Assembly (NCBI GenBank): GCA_029884335.1
Contig: JAOUIA010000003.1
Location: 35,233 to 99,232, forward strand
Direction of reading: 5' to 3'
Source of the DNA: Betaproteobacteria bacterium
GTDB taxonomy: Bacteria > Pseudomonadota > Gammaproteobacteria > Burkholderiales > Casimicrobiaceae
DNA: 64,000 nucleotides
This document shows positions 25,478 through 34,174 of this stretch, in pieces. The position numbers were made by a program, and so were the translations under genes. Position 1 is the first letter of the stretch. Each line of letters opens with the position of its first letter. A model generated the notes under the pieces. That model was not told the DNA's origin. It searched no databases and was given only the letters and a program-made list of their open reading frames with translations.

Positions 25478-25758
25478 CGCGGGAGTGGATCCGCGAGGAC
25501 GGCGACGCGCTCGTCCTGGCGATCCGCGCGCAGCCGGGAGCGAAGCGCAGCGAAGTCGCCGGCGAGCACGGCGGCGCGCTCAAGGTGCGCCTCGCCGCGC
25601 CGCCGGTCGACGGCAAGGCGAACGCCGAGCTGTGCCGCTTCCTCGCCGACGCGTTCGGCGTGCCGCTGCGCAACGTCACGCTGCTGCGCGGGGCGGCGTC
25701 GCGCGCGAAGCAGGTGCGGGTCGACGCGCCCGCGTGCCGGCCCGACTGGGCCTCTTGA
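25474..25758 (+). CDS. yggU: DUF167 (YggU) family protein
   Basis: A 94-residue cytoplasmic protein of the YggU family, with the signature AIRAQPGAKRSEVAGEHGG, LKVRLAAPPVDGKANAELC and NVTLLRGAASRAKQVRV. The fold is known for homologues but the role is not. The start is a GTG that overlaps the yggT stop by four bases. It closes the conserved yggS-proC-yggT-yggU operon and converges on the next gene with one base between stops. Confidence 0.92.
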   Translation: MTREWIREDGDALVLAIRAQPGAKRSEVAGEHGGALKVRLAAPPVDGKANAELCRFLADAFGVPLRNVTLLRGAASRAKQVRVDAPACRPDWAS

Positions 25759-25759
25759 G

Positions 25760-26455
25760 TCAGCGGGCCGCGAACGCTTCCGCGAACGCGCGCCACGCCG
25801 CCGTCTTGTGGACGAAGAACGTCGGCAGCTGCGTTGCCACGAAGATGGCGAGCAGCGCCGGGTAGGCGCGCACCGGCGGCGCGCGCCGGCGCTCGCGCAG
25901 CAGCAGCGCGACGAGCAGCGCGTCGACGAGCGCGAACGTCGCGAACTGCATGAGCGGGGGCTGCGCGCCGAACGCGTGGAACAGGATCCGCGCACCGATC
26001 GGGTCGACCAGCGCGAGGGCCGTGCCGGTCATCCACGCGGCGTGGAGGTGCGGCGTGCGCCGGTGGCGGATCGCCTGGGCCCAGCAGAGCGCGAACACGG
26101 CGATCAGCGAAAGCTGCAGGTAGAGGAAGTACAGCGTCTCGTCGACGAGCGGCGTCTTCGCGTGGCGCAGCATGTGGCGCGCGAGCGCGAGCGTCGCGAG
26201 CACGGCGAGCGGCACGAGAACGTACGACACGCGTCCCAGCGCCCGGTGCGCCGCGCGCCGCCCGGAGCGCATGAGCCACGCCTGCGCGACGAGCAGGACG
26301 ATCCACGCCGTCATGGCCGCGGCGTGCGCGTGCACCGGCGCTCCGACGTCGGTCAGGCGCGTGACGTAGGACGGCCAGAACGCCGCGACGGCGGCCAGCC
26401 CCAGGAACGCGAACGCCGCGAGGCTCTTGCCGGCCACGGGGCTACTCCCCGACAC
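25760..26455 (-). CDS. DUF2306-like integral membrane protein
   Basis: A 231-residue protein with about seven membrane segments. The His-rich AHAAAMTAWIVLLVAQAWLM and the RAAHRALGRVSYVLVPLAVL stretch resemble the DUF2306-type predicted membrane proteins, whose function is unknown. The conserved His residues could bind heme or metal, but this is inference. It overlaps the upstream frameshifted binding-protein gene by 14 bases, suggesting co-transcription. Confidence 0.65.
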   Translation of the reverse strand: MSGSSPVAGKSLAAFAFLGLAAVAAFWPSYVTRLTDVGAPVHAHAAAMTAWIVLLVAQAWLMRSGRRAAHRALGRVSYVLVPLAVLATLALARHMLRHAKTPLVDETLYFLYLQLSLIAVFALCWAQAIRHRRTPHLHAAWMTGTALALVDPIGARILFHAFGAQPPLMQFATFALVDALLVALLLRERRRAPPVRAYPALLAIFVATQLPTFFVHKTAAWRAFAEAFAAR

Positions 26456-27442
26456 GACGGTCGGCGCGCGCGAGCAACGACGGCGGCAACGCGATGCCCT
26501 GGGCTTTCGCGGTCGCCACGTTGATCACCAGCGCCAGCCGCGTGGGCTGCTCGATCGGCAGCTCGGCGGGGTTCGCGCCCTTGAGGATCAGGTCGACGTG
26601 GCGCGCCGCGCGGCGGTAGCTCTCCAGCACGTCGCCGGCATAGCTCATGAGCCCTCCGGCCTCGACCGTCTCCTCGAACGGATAGACGGCCGGAATGCGC
26701 AGCGGCCGCGCCGATTCCACGATGCGCGGCCCTGCGGCGAACACCTGCGGCCCCGGAACCACGAGCAGCGCCGCAGGACGGTCCCGGCGAGACCTGCGAC
26801 GACTTCGATCATCGCCTCCGTGGTCGCCGCATCGGGCCACTGCAGGCGCAATCCCGCTGCGGCCGCCGACTGTTCGAGCTTGCTGCGCATCTCCTGGCGC
26901 CACACTGCGGTGCTGGAGCTGCCGTCGAGCAGCGCGACGACGCGGGCGTCGCGCGGCACGAGGCCCGCGACGATCTCGAGCATCTTGTGGGGCGTGGACT
27001 CGCAGAAGCCGGTGAGCCCGGTGACGTTGCCGCCGGGGCGGGCGAGGCTGTCGGCCAGGCCGGCCGCGACCGGGTCGGAGCCCGTTGCCATGACGATCGG
27101 GATGGTGGCGGTCGCCTTGCGCATCGCGATCGAGACGGCGTTCGAAGCGGTGAGGATGACGTCGGGCTTCGACTGCACGGTCTCCGCCGCAAGCCCGGGC
27201 AGGCGCTCGGGGCGGCCCTCCGCCCAGCGCAGCTCGATGACCACGTTGCGTCCATCGATCCAGCCGAGCTCGGCGAGCCCCTCGCGGAACGCGGCAAGCG
27301 CGCACGCGTGCGAAGTGGACGAGCCCATGGTCAGCCAGCCGATCTTGCGCATCCGGCCGACGCCCTGCGTGCAGCCGCTGCCGGACGCCACGAGAAGCAC
27401 TGCGGCGGACAGAATCGGGTGCCTGCGTCGCGCAACCGGCAT
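26442..27442 (-). pseudogene. ABC transporter substrate-binding lipoprotein with a frameshift
   Basis: The N-terminal part has a lipoprotein signal (ILSAAVLLVASGSGC) and the start of an ABC-type solute binding fold (RKIGWLTMGSSTSHACALAA, ELGWIDGRNVVIELRWAEGR, LARPGGNVTGLTGF). After EVVAGLAG the frame breaks near 26781-26790. The continuation DRPAALLVVPGPQVFAAGP through PTRLALVINVATAKAQGIAL lies in a neighbouring frame and ends at 26442. One missing base in the GGGACC region explains it. With the break repaired, the protein would be about 333 residues, normal for the ABC_sub_bind family. No permease or ATPase gene is next to it. A sequencing error is possible. Confidence 0.8.
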
Positions 27443-27553
27443 GGCAGACCTCTCCGGGGAGCCCGCCGATACTCTACGCTCATCGCGAGTTCGTGTTCCC
27501 CGGGCGTTGCGGCGACGGTCATCGTGCCATGCCCCCGTGTCGACAGGCCCTCA

Positions 27554-28324
27554 TCAGCCGGCGAGGACATTCGCGAGGCGGACGAAGTCGGCCACCGACA
27601 GCGCCTCGCCGCGCAGCCCCGGGTCGATCCCCGCGCGCCGCATGGCGTCGGCGTCGCACACCGTCGCCAGCGCGTTGCGCAGCGTCTTGCGCCTCTGCGA
27701 GAACGCCGCTGCGACGACGCGCGCGAACAGCGCCGGGTCGGCAACCTGCGGAGCGCGCTCCCGCAACGGTGTGAGGCGCGCCACCGCCGAGTCCACCTTC
27801 GGCACCGGCCGGAACGCGCCGGGGGGCACGACGAACAGCCGCTCGACGGCGAACGTCGCCCGCAGCATCACCGTGAGGCGACCGTAGTCTGCCGTTCCCG
27901 GCGAGGCCGTCATGCGGTCGACGACCTCCTTCTGCAGCATCACCGTGACGTCGGACAGGTGCGCGGCCTGCGCGGCGAGGCGGAACAGCAGCGGCGAGCT
28001 CACGTTGTACGGGAGGTTGCCGACGACGCGCAGGCCGTCGCCGAGCGCTGCGAAGTCGAAGTCCAGCGCGTCGCCCTCGACGAGCGTCAGCCGCGCGGGA
28101 TCGAAGCGCTCGCGCAGGCGCGCGGCGAGGTCGCGGTCGATCTCCACTGCCGTCACGTGGCCCGCGCGCTCGATCAGCTTCGCGGTCAGCGCGGCCAGGC
28201 CCGGGCCGATCTCGACGATGCGCTGGCCGGGCCGCGGGTCGACGGCGGCGACGATGCGCGCGACGTAGTGCTCGTCGGCGAGGAAGTTCTGGCTGAACCG
28301 CTTGCGCGGCCGGTGGCCGTCCAC
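27554..28324 (-). CDS. rsmA: RsmA (KsgA), 16S rRNA adenine dimethyltransferase
   Basis: A 256-residue methyltransferase that dimethylates two adjacent adenines (A1518/A1519) near the 3' end of 16S rRNA during 30S maturation. Signatures are RKRFSQNFLAD at the N terminus, the SAM loop VEIGPGLAALTAKL, AVEIDRDLA, and the catalytic NLPYN in VVGNLPYNVSSPLLF. The C-terminal domain includes AAFSQRRKTLRNAL. The ATG at 28324 lies 16 bases from a MITE-like element, which therefore forms the leader. In many proteobacteria pdxA directly precedes rsmA; here a lipoprotein gene and the element lie between. Confidence 0.96.
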   Translation of the reverse strand: MDGHRPRKRFSQNFLADEHYVARIVAAVDPRPGQRIVEIGPGLAALTAKLIERAGHVTAVEIDRDLAARLRERFDPARLTLVEGDALDFDFAALGDGLRVVGNLPYNVSSPLLFRLAAQAAHLSDVTVMLQKEVVDRMTASPGTADYGRLTVMLRATFAVERLFVVPPGAFRPVPKVDSAVARLTPLRERAPQVADPALFARVVAAAFSQRRKTLRNALATVCDADAMRRAGIDPGLRGEALSVADFVRLANVLAG

Positions 28325-28340
28325 GGCCGCGCGGCCCTGC

Positions 28341-28575
28341 TAGGGAAGCTCTGCGTAACCCGCGGATGCGCGACGCGCTTCCCCGGGACGATGGCTAGGC
28401 GCGGGCCTGTTGGGCGTGGCAGTCCCCACGCCAGGAGACCCAACTGAGCCCGCAACACCGCCAGCGTCCGGGGAAGCACGTCCCGAAGGGCAGCCGAGCG
28501 AACTGCACATGGCGGATTGCGGAAAGTCTTGCATGCGAGGCTGCGCGCGCCGCGAGGTTACGCAGAGATTCCCTA
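28341..28575. mobile_element. MITE-like element, copy 2 (235 bp)
   Basis: Same length and orientation as the copy at 843-1077, with the same TA-flanked 20-bp terminal inverted repeats (left TAGGGAAGCTCTGCGTAACC; right end reads TAGGGAATCTCTGCGTAACC on the minus strand). The outer parts are almost identical between copies. A central ~50-base part differs strongly but keeps the GCGTGGCAGTCCCCACGC hairpin. Again one end supplies the TAG stop codon of the upstream minus-strand gene, and the other end lies just before the start codon of an rRNA methyltransferase gene. Confidence 0.6.
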
Positions 28576-29073
28576 CGCGTCCGGCTTGCGCCGGCGCAGC
28601 TCGTAGAGGACGTCCTCGCGGACCGCGTAGCCGCGCTCGTGGTCGATCCAGAAGACCTCGCCGCCCAGCGCGCGCCAGCGCTGCCCCTTGCAGTACACCT
28701 CGGTGACGCGCACGTCCTGCCAGCGGTAGAGCCCGAAGTCGGCGGCACGCCGGCCGAACTCCGCGTGGAGGTAGCGGTCGGCCACGATCGCGCTGGCGAG
28801 ATAGACGGGATCGGCGCACGTCTCGCCGCCCGACACCGCGAGCCCGGGCTCGAAGCGGATCGCCTGCCCGAAGCGCGCGATGACCGCGCCGGAGTCGCGC
28901 ACCTTCACGTTGCCCCAGCGGATCGCGGTGACCGCCCACTCGCCGGAGGGCATCGCCGTGCTCTCGCGCAGCGGGCGGGGACCGAGCTGGCAGCCGGCGA
29001 GCGCGAGCGCAAGCGCGGCCAGAGTCCACGTCAGTGCGGATTTGCGGGTCCTCGCCAGCGCGGTGTCCGTCAT
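28573..29073 (-). CDS. putative lipoprotein, 166 residues
   Basis: The N terminus has a hydrophobic signal ending in a lipobox (LAALALALAGC, Cys at about residue 28), so the protein should be a membrane-anchored lipoprotein. The mature part has no domain I recognise; two later Cys (GGETCADPV, TEVYCKGQRW) could form a disulfide, and the pattern of beta-type strands is suggestive. Its stop is the TAG from the MITE-like element. It stands between pdxA and rsmA, 45 bases after pdxA. Confidence 0.7.
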   Translation of the reverse strand: MTDTALARTRKSALTWTLAALALALAGCQLGPRPLRESTAMPSGEWAVTAIRWGNVKVRDSGAVIARFGQAIRFEPGLAVSGGETCADPVYLASAIVADRYLHAEFGRRAADFGLYRWQDVRVTEVYCKGQRWRALGGEVFWIDHERGYAVREDVLYELRRRKPDA

Positions 29074-29118
29074 CGTGCAACCTCCGGTCCCGATTGTATT
29101 ACCCGGGCCGCGCGAGAC

Positions 29119-30141
29119 TCACGCGTGGCGCTCGGCCAGGCGGATGGCCAGCCTCACGGCAGCGACGAGGCTGCCCGGATCCGCCGTCCTCGCGGCCCGC
29201 GGGTCGCGCGCGAGGTCGAGCGCCGTGCCGTGGTCGACGGACGTGCGCACGAACGGCAGGCCGAGCGTGACGTTGACGCCGCCGCCGAAGCTCGCCGCCT
29301 TAAGCACCGGCAGCCCCTGGTCGTGGTACATCGCGACGATCGCGTCGAACGCCGACGCGTGCCGCGGCACGAAGATCGTGTCCGCGGGGAACGGGCCGCT
29401 CGCGTCGACGCCGCGCTCACGCGCCGCGGCGATCGCCGGCGCGACGACCGCGATCTCCTCGCGCCCGAGGTGGCCGCCCTCGCCGGCGTGCGGATTCAGG
29501 CCGCACACCCCAAGCCGCGGCGCGGCGACGCCAAAGCGCCCGCGCAGGTCGCGGTCGACGATGACCAGCGTCTCCAGCACGGCCTCGCGCGTGATCGCGG
29601 CCGGCACGCCGGCGAGCGGCAGGTGCGTGGTGACCAGCGCGACGCGCAGCGGCGGATCGGCCTCGTGGACGAGCAGCATCACCACGCGCGGCGTGCCCGT
29701 GCGCTCGGCCAGGAACTCCGTATGCCCGGTGAACTCGTAGCCGGCGCCGAGGATCGCGCTCTTCTGCACCGGAGCGGTGACCAGCGCCGAGAACGCGCCG
29801 GTGGCGCACGCGTCCGCGCCGTGGCGCAGCATCTCGAGCACCGCGGAGGCGTTCGTGGGGTCGGGCTGGCCGGGGATCGCGGGCACGGCGACCGGCATGT
29901 GCCACACCTCCACCGCGCCGTGCGGTGCGAACGCCGCGGGATCGAACTCGGCGAGATGGGGCGCGAGCCCGATGCGCTTTGCGCGCTCGTGCAGCAGCGC
30001 GAGGTCCCCGAGGATCACGAGCCGCGCGGGCAGCGGCTCGCGCGCGTGCGCGTCGGCGAGCATCGCGCAGAGCTCGGGCCCGATGCCCGCCGGCTCGCCG
30101 GAGGTGATCGCGACGACCGGCCGCGCAGCGGTGTCGGTCAC
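29119..30141 (-). CDS. pdxA: 4-hydroxythreonine-4-phosphate dehydrogenase
   Basis: A 340-residue enzyme of pyridoxal phosphate synthesis that oxidises 4-phosphohydroxy-threonine with NAD. Family segments are AITSGEPAGIGPELCAML, TAPVQKSAILGAGYEFTGHTEF with a metal-site His, and VCGLNPHAGEGGHLGREE. AMYHDQGLPVLK and NVTLGLPFVRTSVDHGTALD follow. The start is a GTG overlapping the stop of the upstream GH31 gene by four bases. PdxA paralogues (PdxA2) act on sugar-acid phosphates, but closeness to rsmA argues for the vitamin B6 enzyme. In the usual order surA stands upstream; here the xylose island does. Confidence 0.93.
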   Translation of the reverse strand: MTDTAARPVVAITSGEPAGIGPELCAMLADAHAREPLPARLVILGDLALLHERAKRIGLAPHLAEFDPAAFAPHGAVEVWHMPVAVPAIPGQPDPTNASAVLEMLRHGADACATGAFSALVTAPVQKSAILGAGYEFTGHTEFLAERTGTPRVVMLLVHEADPPLRVALVTTHLPLAGVPAAITREAVLETLVIVDRDLRGRFGVAAPRLGVCGLNPHAGEGGHLGREEIAVVAPAIAAARERGVDASGPFPADTIFVPRHASAFDAIVAMYHDQGLPVLKAASFGGGVNVTLGLPFVRTSVDHGTALDLARDPRAARTADPGSLVAAVRLAIRLAERHA

Positions 30142-32363
30142 GACCGCTCGACCGGAATCGCGTCGCCGAAGAAGCGGACCTCGATGCCCTCGGCGCAGCG
30201 CAGGCGGGGAACGTCCGCGGGCAGGGTGACCTCGACGCCGGGCGCTGCGAACGCCTGCGCGGGGCGGCCGAACACCCACAGCTGCTCGACCGGGCGCGCC
30301 TCGTCGATCTCGCCGGTGTGCTGCACGGCGCGGCCGAGCGGGAGCACGCAGCCCTCGCGGCCGAACACGGGGAACTGGTCGAGCGGCGCCTTGTACTTCA
30401 GCACCTGCCGGCCGGCGTAGCGCTTGCGCGAGTTGAGGTCGTACCAGCCGCCCGGCGGCAGCGCGATCTCGACCTCGCCGCCGGCCGCGACGATCGGCGC
30501 GACGAGCAGCGCGTCCCCGCACATGAACTGCGTCTCGTAGCGGCGCGTGAGCGCGTTGTCGGGGAACGCGAGCGGCATGGCGCGCATGACGGGGAGCCCG
30601 GTCTGCGTCGCCACGCGGATGACGTGCTCGAGGTAGGGGATCAGCCGGTAGCGAAACGCGAGCCACTTGCGCGCGATGCCCTCGGCCTCGGGCCCGAACG
30701 CCCACGGCTCGCGCTCGCCGATGCCGTGCACGCGGATGTGCGAGCTGAACACGGTCGCCTGCAGCCAGCGCAGGTACAGCTCCGCGCCGGGCTGCTCGGC
30801 GCCGTAGAAGCCGCCGATGTCGCTCGAGTGGTACGGGTTGCCGCTCATGCCCCACGAGAGCCCGCCGCGGATCGACGCCGCGAGCCCCTCCCAGTCGCTC
30901 TGCGGGTCGCCGCCCCACCCCATCGGGTAGCGCTGCTGTCCCGACCACGCCGCGCGGCTCCACACCATCGGCGCGCCGTTGCCGGGCGGGCCGTACTTGC
31001 GGGTGGCCTCCCACACGCAGCGGTTGTAGAGCAGCGGGTAGACGTTGTGCAGCCGCCGGCCGCTGTCGCCGTTGTGCGCCACCGCGTCCTCGGGCACCTG
31101 CTCGCCGAAGTCGCTCTTGATCACGTCCACGCCGTCGGCGAACAGCGCCTTGTGCGCGTCGCGCCACCACGCGTACGCGGCGGGGTTCGTGAAGTCGACG
31201 ATGCCGCTCTCCGGCAGCGGGGTCAGCACGTTGCCGAACGGGGAGGTGCCGGGCGAGGTATCCCAGGTGAACACGTACGGGTCGCCGTAGCCGTTCTTCA
31301 GCAGGAAGTCGCTCGCGAAGAGCTGCGCGAACAGCGGGTCGTGGATCGAGACGTACGGGTACTCCCACACGCACACGCGCAGCGACAGCGCCTTCAGCGC
31401 GGCGAGCGAAGCGCGCGGGTCGGGAAAGCGCTCGGGGTCCCACTGGAAGTTGAAGCGCGTGCGCACCCTCCACGCGGCGCGGCCGTCGAGCGTGATCACG
31501 TCGCAGGGGATCTTCCGCTCGCGCAGCTTGCTCGCGACCTCGATCGCCTCCTCCGGCGTCTTGTAGTAGGCGCGCGAGACCCAGAGCCCCAGGCTCCAGC
31601 GCGGCACCTCCGGGGCGCGCCCGGTGACCTGCGTGTAGAGATCGAGGATGCCGGCGGGCTCGTCCGCCGCGAACAGGAAGAGGTCGAGCGCCTCGTCGTC
31701 GACCACCATCGCGTAGCTGCGGTGCGACCAGTCGGGGTGGCCCACGCCGTGCGCCACGCGCCCGGGCGTGTGCACGAACAGCCCCCACGCGCCGCGCCCG
31801 GCGCCCGGGCTCCACGCGAACGGCACGTTCTTGTAGGAGAGCCCCGTGTTGACGCCGAGCGCGTCCTCGACCTGCGAGTGGATGAGCTGCCCGCGCTTGT
31901 CGAGCGGGCCGAACTTCTCGCCGAGCCCGTACACCGCCTCGCCCGAGGCGAGCGCGAGCGCGGCGGTCCACTCGCCGCCCTGCTTGATGCGGCCGAACGT
32001 CGGCAGGCGCGCGAAGCCGCGGAAGTGCTGGTCGGTGATCGAGCCCGCCACCTGCCTGCCGCGCCAGGTGAGCCGGAAGCGCAGCGGACCGCCGCCGATC
32101 TCGAGCGAGGCGTCGCCGGAGGTGAACGTCGTGATGCCCGACTGCGGGACGGCGACCGTGCACGGCTTCGACTTGCCGACCAGGATCCCGTAGTCGGGCT
32201 TGCCGTGCGGGCCGAGGCGCAGGCGGAACACGCCCGGGCCGTAGCTCGTCACCTCGAGCAGGTCGCCGGTGGACGTCGCGAACGAAGCGCCGGTCGCCGA
32301 CGTGTCGATCGGGTGCGGGTCCTCGAGCCGCACGTAGTTGGTCGGGTCGAAGTGCAGCAGCAT
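30138..32363 (-). CDS. glycoside hydrolase family 31 alpha-xylosidase (YicI-like)
   Basis: A 741-residue retaining glycosidase. The N-terminal beta domain precedes a GH31 barrel. The nucleophile is Asp418 in DVIKSDFGEQVP, and the acid/base is Asp486 in MGWGGDPQSDW; both positions match the alpha-xylosidase YicI closely. Other shared segments are EAVYGLGEKFGPLDKRGQ, NVPFAWS and SGNPYHSSDIGGFYG. No signal peptide is present, so it works in the cytoplasm on imported xylosides such as isoprimeverose, releasing xylose for the oxidative genes beside it. Alpha-glucosidase activity cannot be excluded. The start ATG lies 5 bases after the lactonase stop, and its end overlaps pdxA. Confidence 0.92.
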   Translation of the reverse strand: MLLHFDPTNYVRLEDPHPIDTSATGASFATSTGDLLEVTSYGPGVFRLRLGPHGKPDYGILVGKSKPCTVAVPQSGITTFTSGDASLEIGGGPLRFRLTWRGRQVAGSITDQHFRGFARLPTFGRIKQGGEWTAALALASGEAVYGLGEKFGPLDKRGQLIHSQVEDALGVNTGLSYKNVPFAWSPGAGRGAWGLFVHTPGRVAHGVGHPDWSHRSYAMVVDDEALDLFLFAADEPAGILDLYTQVTGRAPEVPRWSLGLWVSRAYYKTPEEAIEVASKLRERKIPCDVITLDGRAAWRVRTRFNFQWDPERFPDPRASLAALKALSLRVCVWEYPYVSIHDPLFAQLFASDFLLKNGYGDPYVFTWDTSPGTSPFGNVLTPLPESGIVDFTNPAAYAWWRDAHKALFADGVDVIKSDFGEQVPEDAVAHNGDSGRRLHNVYPLLYNRCVWEATRKYGPPGNGAPMVWSRAAWSGQQRYPMGWGGDPQSDWEGLAASIRGGLSWGMSGNPYHSSDIGGFYGAEQPGAELYLRWLQATVFSSHIRVHGIGEREPWAFGPEAEGIARKWLAFRYRLIPYLEHVIRVATQTGLPVMRAMPLAFPDNALTRRYETQFMCGDALLVAPIVAAGGEVEIALPPGGWYDLNSRKRYAGRQVLKYKAPLDQFPVFGREGCVLPLGRAVQHTGEIDEARPVEQLWVFGRPAQAFAAPGVEVTLPADVPRLRCAEGIEVRFFGDAIPVERS

Positions 32364-32368
32364 CGCGG

Positions 32369-33250
32369 CTATCCCTGGAACTGCGGCTCCGGCAGGCCGG
32401 GCACGTCGACGCGCATCGCGAAGAGTCCGCCGGAGAGCGGCAGCCGCGCGAGCTCGCCGGCGTCGCGCTGCGTGCGCGCGCTGGTGACGAAGAGCGTGCG
32501 CAGGTCCGCTCCGCCGAATGCGCACATCGTGGGGCACATCGCCGGGACCGGGTACTCGGCGAGCGTGCGTCCCGCCGGCGAGATGCGCAGCACCTTGCCG
32601 CCGCGGAAGAACGCGGTCCAGTAGCAGCCTTCGGCGTCGACGGCGCCGCCGTCGGGGCGGTCGGTCTCGCCGGGCCAGCGCGCGAACTCGCGCGCGTTGG
32701 CGAGCGCGCCGCTGCCCGGGTCGTAATCGTAGGCGCGCACGACGCGCGTCGGCGTGTCGGCGTGGTACATCGTGCGCCCGTCCGGGCTCCAGGCGAGCCC
32801 GTTGCTCACGGTGAGCCCGCCGAACAGCTCGCGCAGGACGAGGTCGCCGTCCAGCCGGTACAGCGCCGCGGAGGGCGCGTCGCGCCGCTCGTTCATCGAG
32901 CCGACGAGGAAGCGCCCCTGCCTGTCGCAGCGGCCGTCGTTGAAGCGGTGGTGCGCGCGATCGTAGGGCGCGTCGGCAACCTTGCGCTCGAGGCGGCCGC
33001 CGGAGTCGGCGAACCAGACGCCGTCGCGCAGCGCGACGACGAAGCCGCCGCCGGCGCGGAACGCGAACGAGCCGATCGACGCGGGCATCGGCATCGCGAC
33101 GTTCGCGCCGGTGGCGGGGTCGAAGCGGTTGAGCGACGGCGCGTTGATGTCGACCCAGTAGAGCGCCTGCCCGGCGACGCTCCACAGCGGGCACTCGCCG
33201 AGGTCGGCCTTGACGTCGAGCACGCAGCGGAACGGGGAGGACGTCGTCAT
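32369..33250 (-). CDS. SMP-30/gluconolactonase family sugar lactonase (xylonolactonase-like)
   Basis: A 293-residue six-bladed propeller lactonase. Metal-site segments are LGECPLWSVAGQALYWVDI (Glu), FNDGRCDRQGRFLVGSM (Asn/Asp), SNGLAWSPDGRTMYHADTPT and PDGGAVDAEGCYWTAFF. In sugar oxidation pathways it opens the aldonolactone made by the dehydrogenase. Here the dehydrogenase, epimerase, dehydratase and aldolase all lie in the same island, so D-xylono-1,4-lactone (or L-arabinonolactone) is the likely substrate. The start overlaps the epimerase stop by four bases (ATGA), indicating tight coupling. Confidence 0.9.
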   Translation of the reverse strand: MTTSSPFRCVLDVKADLGECPLWSVAGQALYWVDINAPSLNRFDPATGANVAMPMPASIGSFAFRAGGGFVVALRDGVWFADSGGRLERKVADAPYDRAHHRFNDGRCDRQGRFLVGSMNERRDAPSAALYRLDGDLVLRELFGGLTVSNGLAWSPDGRTMYHADTPTRVVRAYDYDPGSGALANAREFARWPGETDRPDGGAVDAEGCYWTAFFRGGKVLRISPAGRTLAEYPVPAMCPTMCAFGGADLRTLFVTSARTQRDAGELARLPLSGGLFAMRVDVPGLPEPQFQG

Positions 33251-34173
33251 GCCGCTTCCGGAGAAAAGGACTGCGCGACGATGCGCATCGTACAGGAGAA
33301 GGACCCTCCGGGCGGCAGCGTGCGCGTCCCGGTGCCGGTTTCCCCGCGGGCGTGGCGGTTGAACGCGTCGGTCGCGTGCGTCACCGGCTCGATCGCGAGG
33401 AAGTCGCGCCCGGGCGGGACGTAGACGACGAGGAACGGCGTCGCCGTCTCGCCTTCGACGAGGACGCGCACGCCGCGTGCGGCGTCGTCGAGCGTCGCGA
33501 GGCCGTCCCAGCCGGTGAAGACGTTGTCGAGCGTGGTGGCGCCGATCGCGCGCGGCGCTTCGAACGACGCGTCGGCGGGGACCGCTCCGAGCGACTCGGG
33601 CAGCAGCGTGGGGCCGGTGCGCCACATCCCGGCGGCGCGAAAGCGCAGCACGGTCGCCGCGTCGCGCGGGAAGTACGGATGCCAGCCGAGGCCGAACGGG
33701 AACGGCCGCGCGTCGCGGCTCTCGATGCCGAGCGTCATCGCGAGCGCCGCGCAGCGCGCGTCGGCGCGCAGCGCGATCGCCTGCGTGGCGCGAAACGCGA
33801 ACGGCCACGCGCGATGCCCGTCGCGCGCGGGGTCGTAGTCGAGCGCCAGCGTCGCCCGGTCCGCGTGCGCCTCGACGACGGTCCACGCGCGCTGGAAGCC
33901 GACGCCGTGGATCGCGTGCGGCATGCCCGGGTAGTTGCGCGCGAGGTCGAAGTCGGCGTCGCCGGCGCGCAGGCGGGCGTCCGCGATGCGGTTGGAGAAC
34001 GGGACCAGCGGGAAGCTCGCGCACTGCCGCACGTCGCCCTGCGCGAGCGCCGCGGCGGGCGTCGGGCGCATCACCTCGCGATCGCGCCAGCGGAACGCGA
34101 CGATCGCGCCGCCGATCGCCGGCGCGACTTCGACTCGCGCGTCGCCCGCGGCGAGCGTGACGAGGCCGGCCAC
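33247..34173 (-). CDS. aldose 1-epimerase
   Basis: A 308-residue mutarotase-like protein that interconverts the alpha and beta anomers of an aldose. Family features are PLVPFSNRIADARLR at the N-terminal third, HAIHGVGFQRAW with the catalytic His, GLGWHPYFPR with the second His, and the FTGWDGLATL and ATPFLVVYVPPGRDFLAIEP strands near the end with the catalytic Glu. It would speed supply of the beta-xylose used by the dehydrogenase after the glycosidase releases the alpha anomer. It follows the aldolase gene by one base. Confidence 0.9.
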   Translation of the reverse strand: MAGLVTLAAGDARVEVAPAIGGAIVAFRWRDREVMRPTPAAALAQGDVRQCASFPLVPFSNRIADARLRAGDADFDLARNYPGMPHAIHGVGFQRAWTVVEAHADRATLALDYDPARDGHRAWPFAFRATQAIALRADARCAALAMTLGIESRDARPFPFGLGWHPYFPRDAATVLRFRAAGMWRTGPTLLPESLGAVPADASFEAPRAIGATTLDNVFTGWDGLATLDDAARGVRVLVEGETATPFLVVYVPPGRDFLAIEPVTHATDAFNRHARGETGTGTRTLPPGGSFSCTMRIVAQSFSPEAA

Positions 34174-34174
34174 C

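Noticed and set aside
26987..28447. Long plus-strand open frames opposite the ABC binding-protein and rsmA genes
   Set aside because: They are Arg/His-rich shadows caused by high GC codon bias; the minus strand carries recognisable proteins in the same place.
29119..30141. PdxA as a sugar-acid enzyme (PdxA2) belonging to the xylose island
   Set aside because: The overlap with GH31 suggested it, but adjacency to rsmA and normal PdxA features favour the vitamin B6 enzyme.
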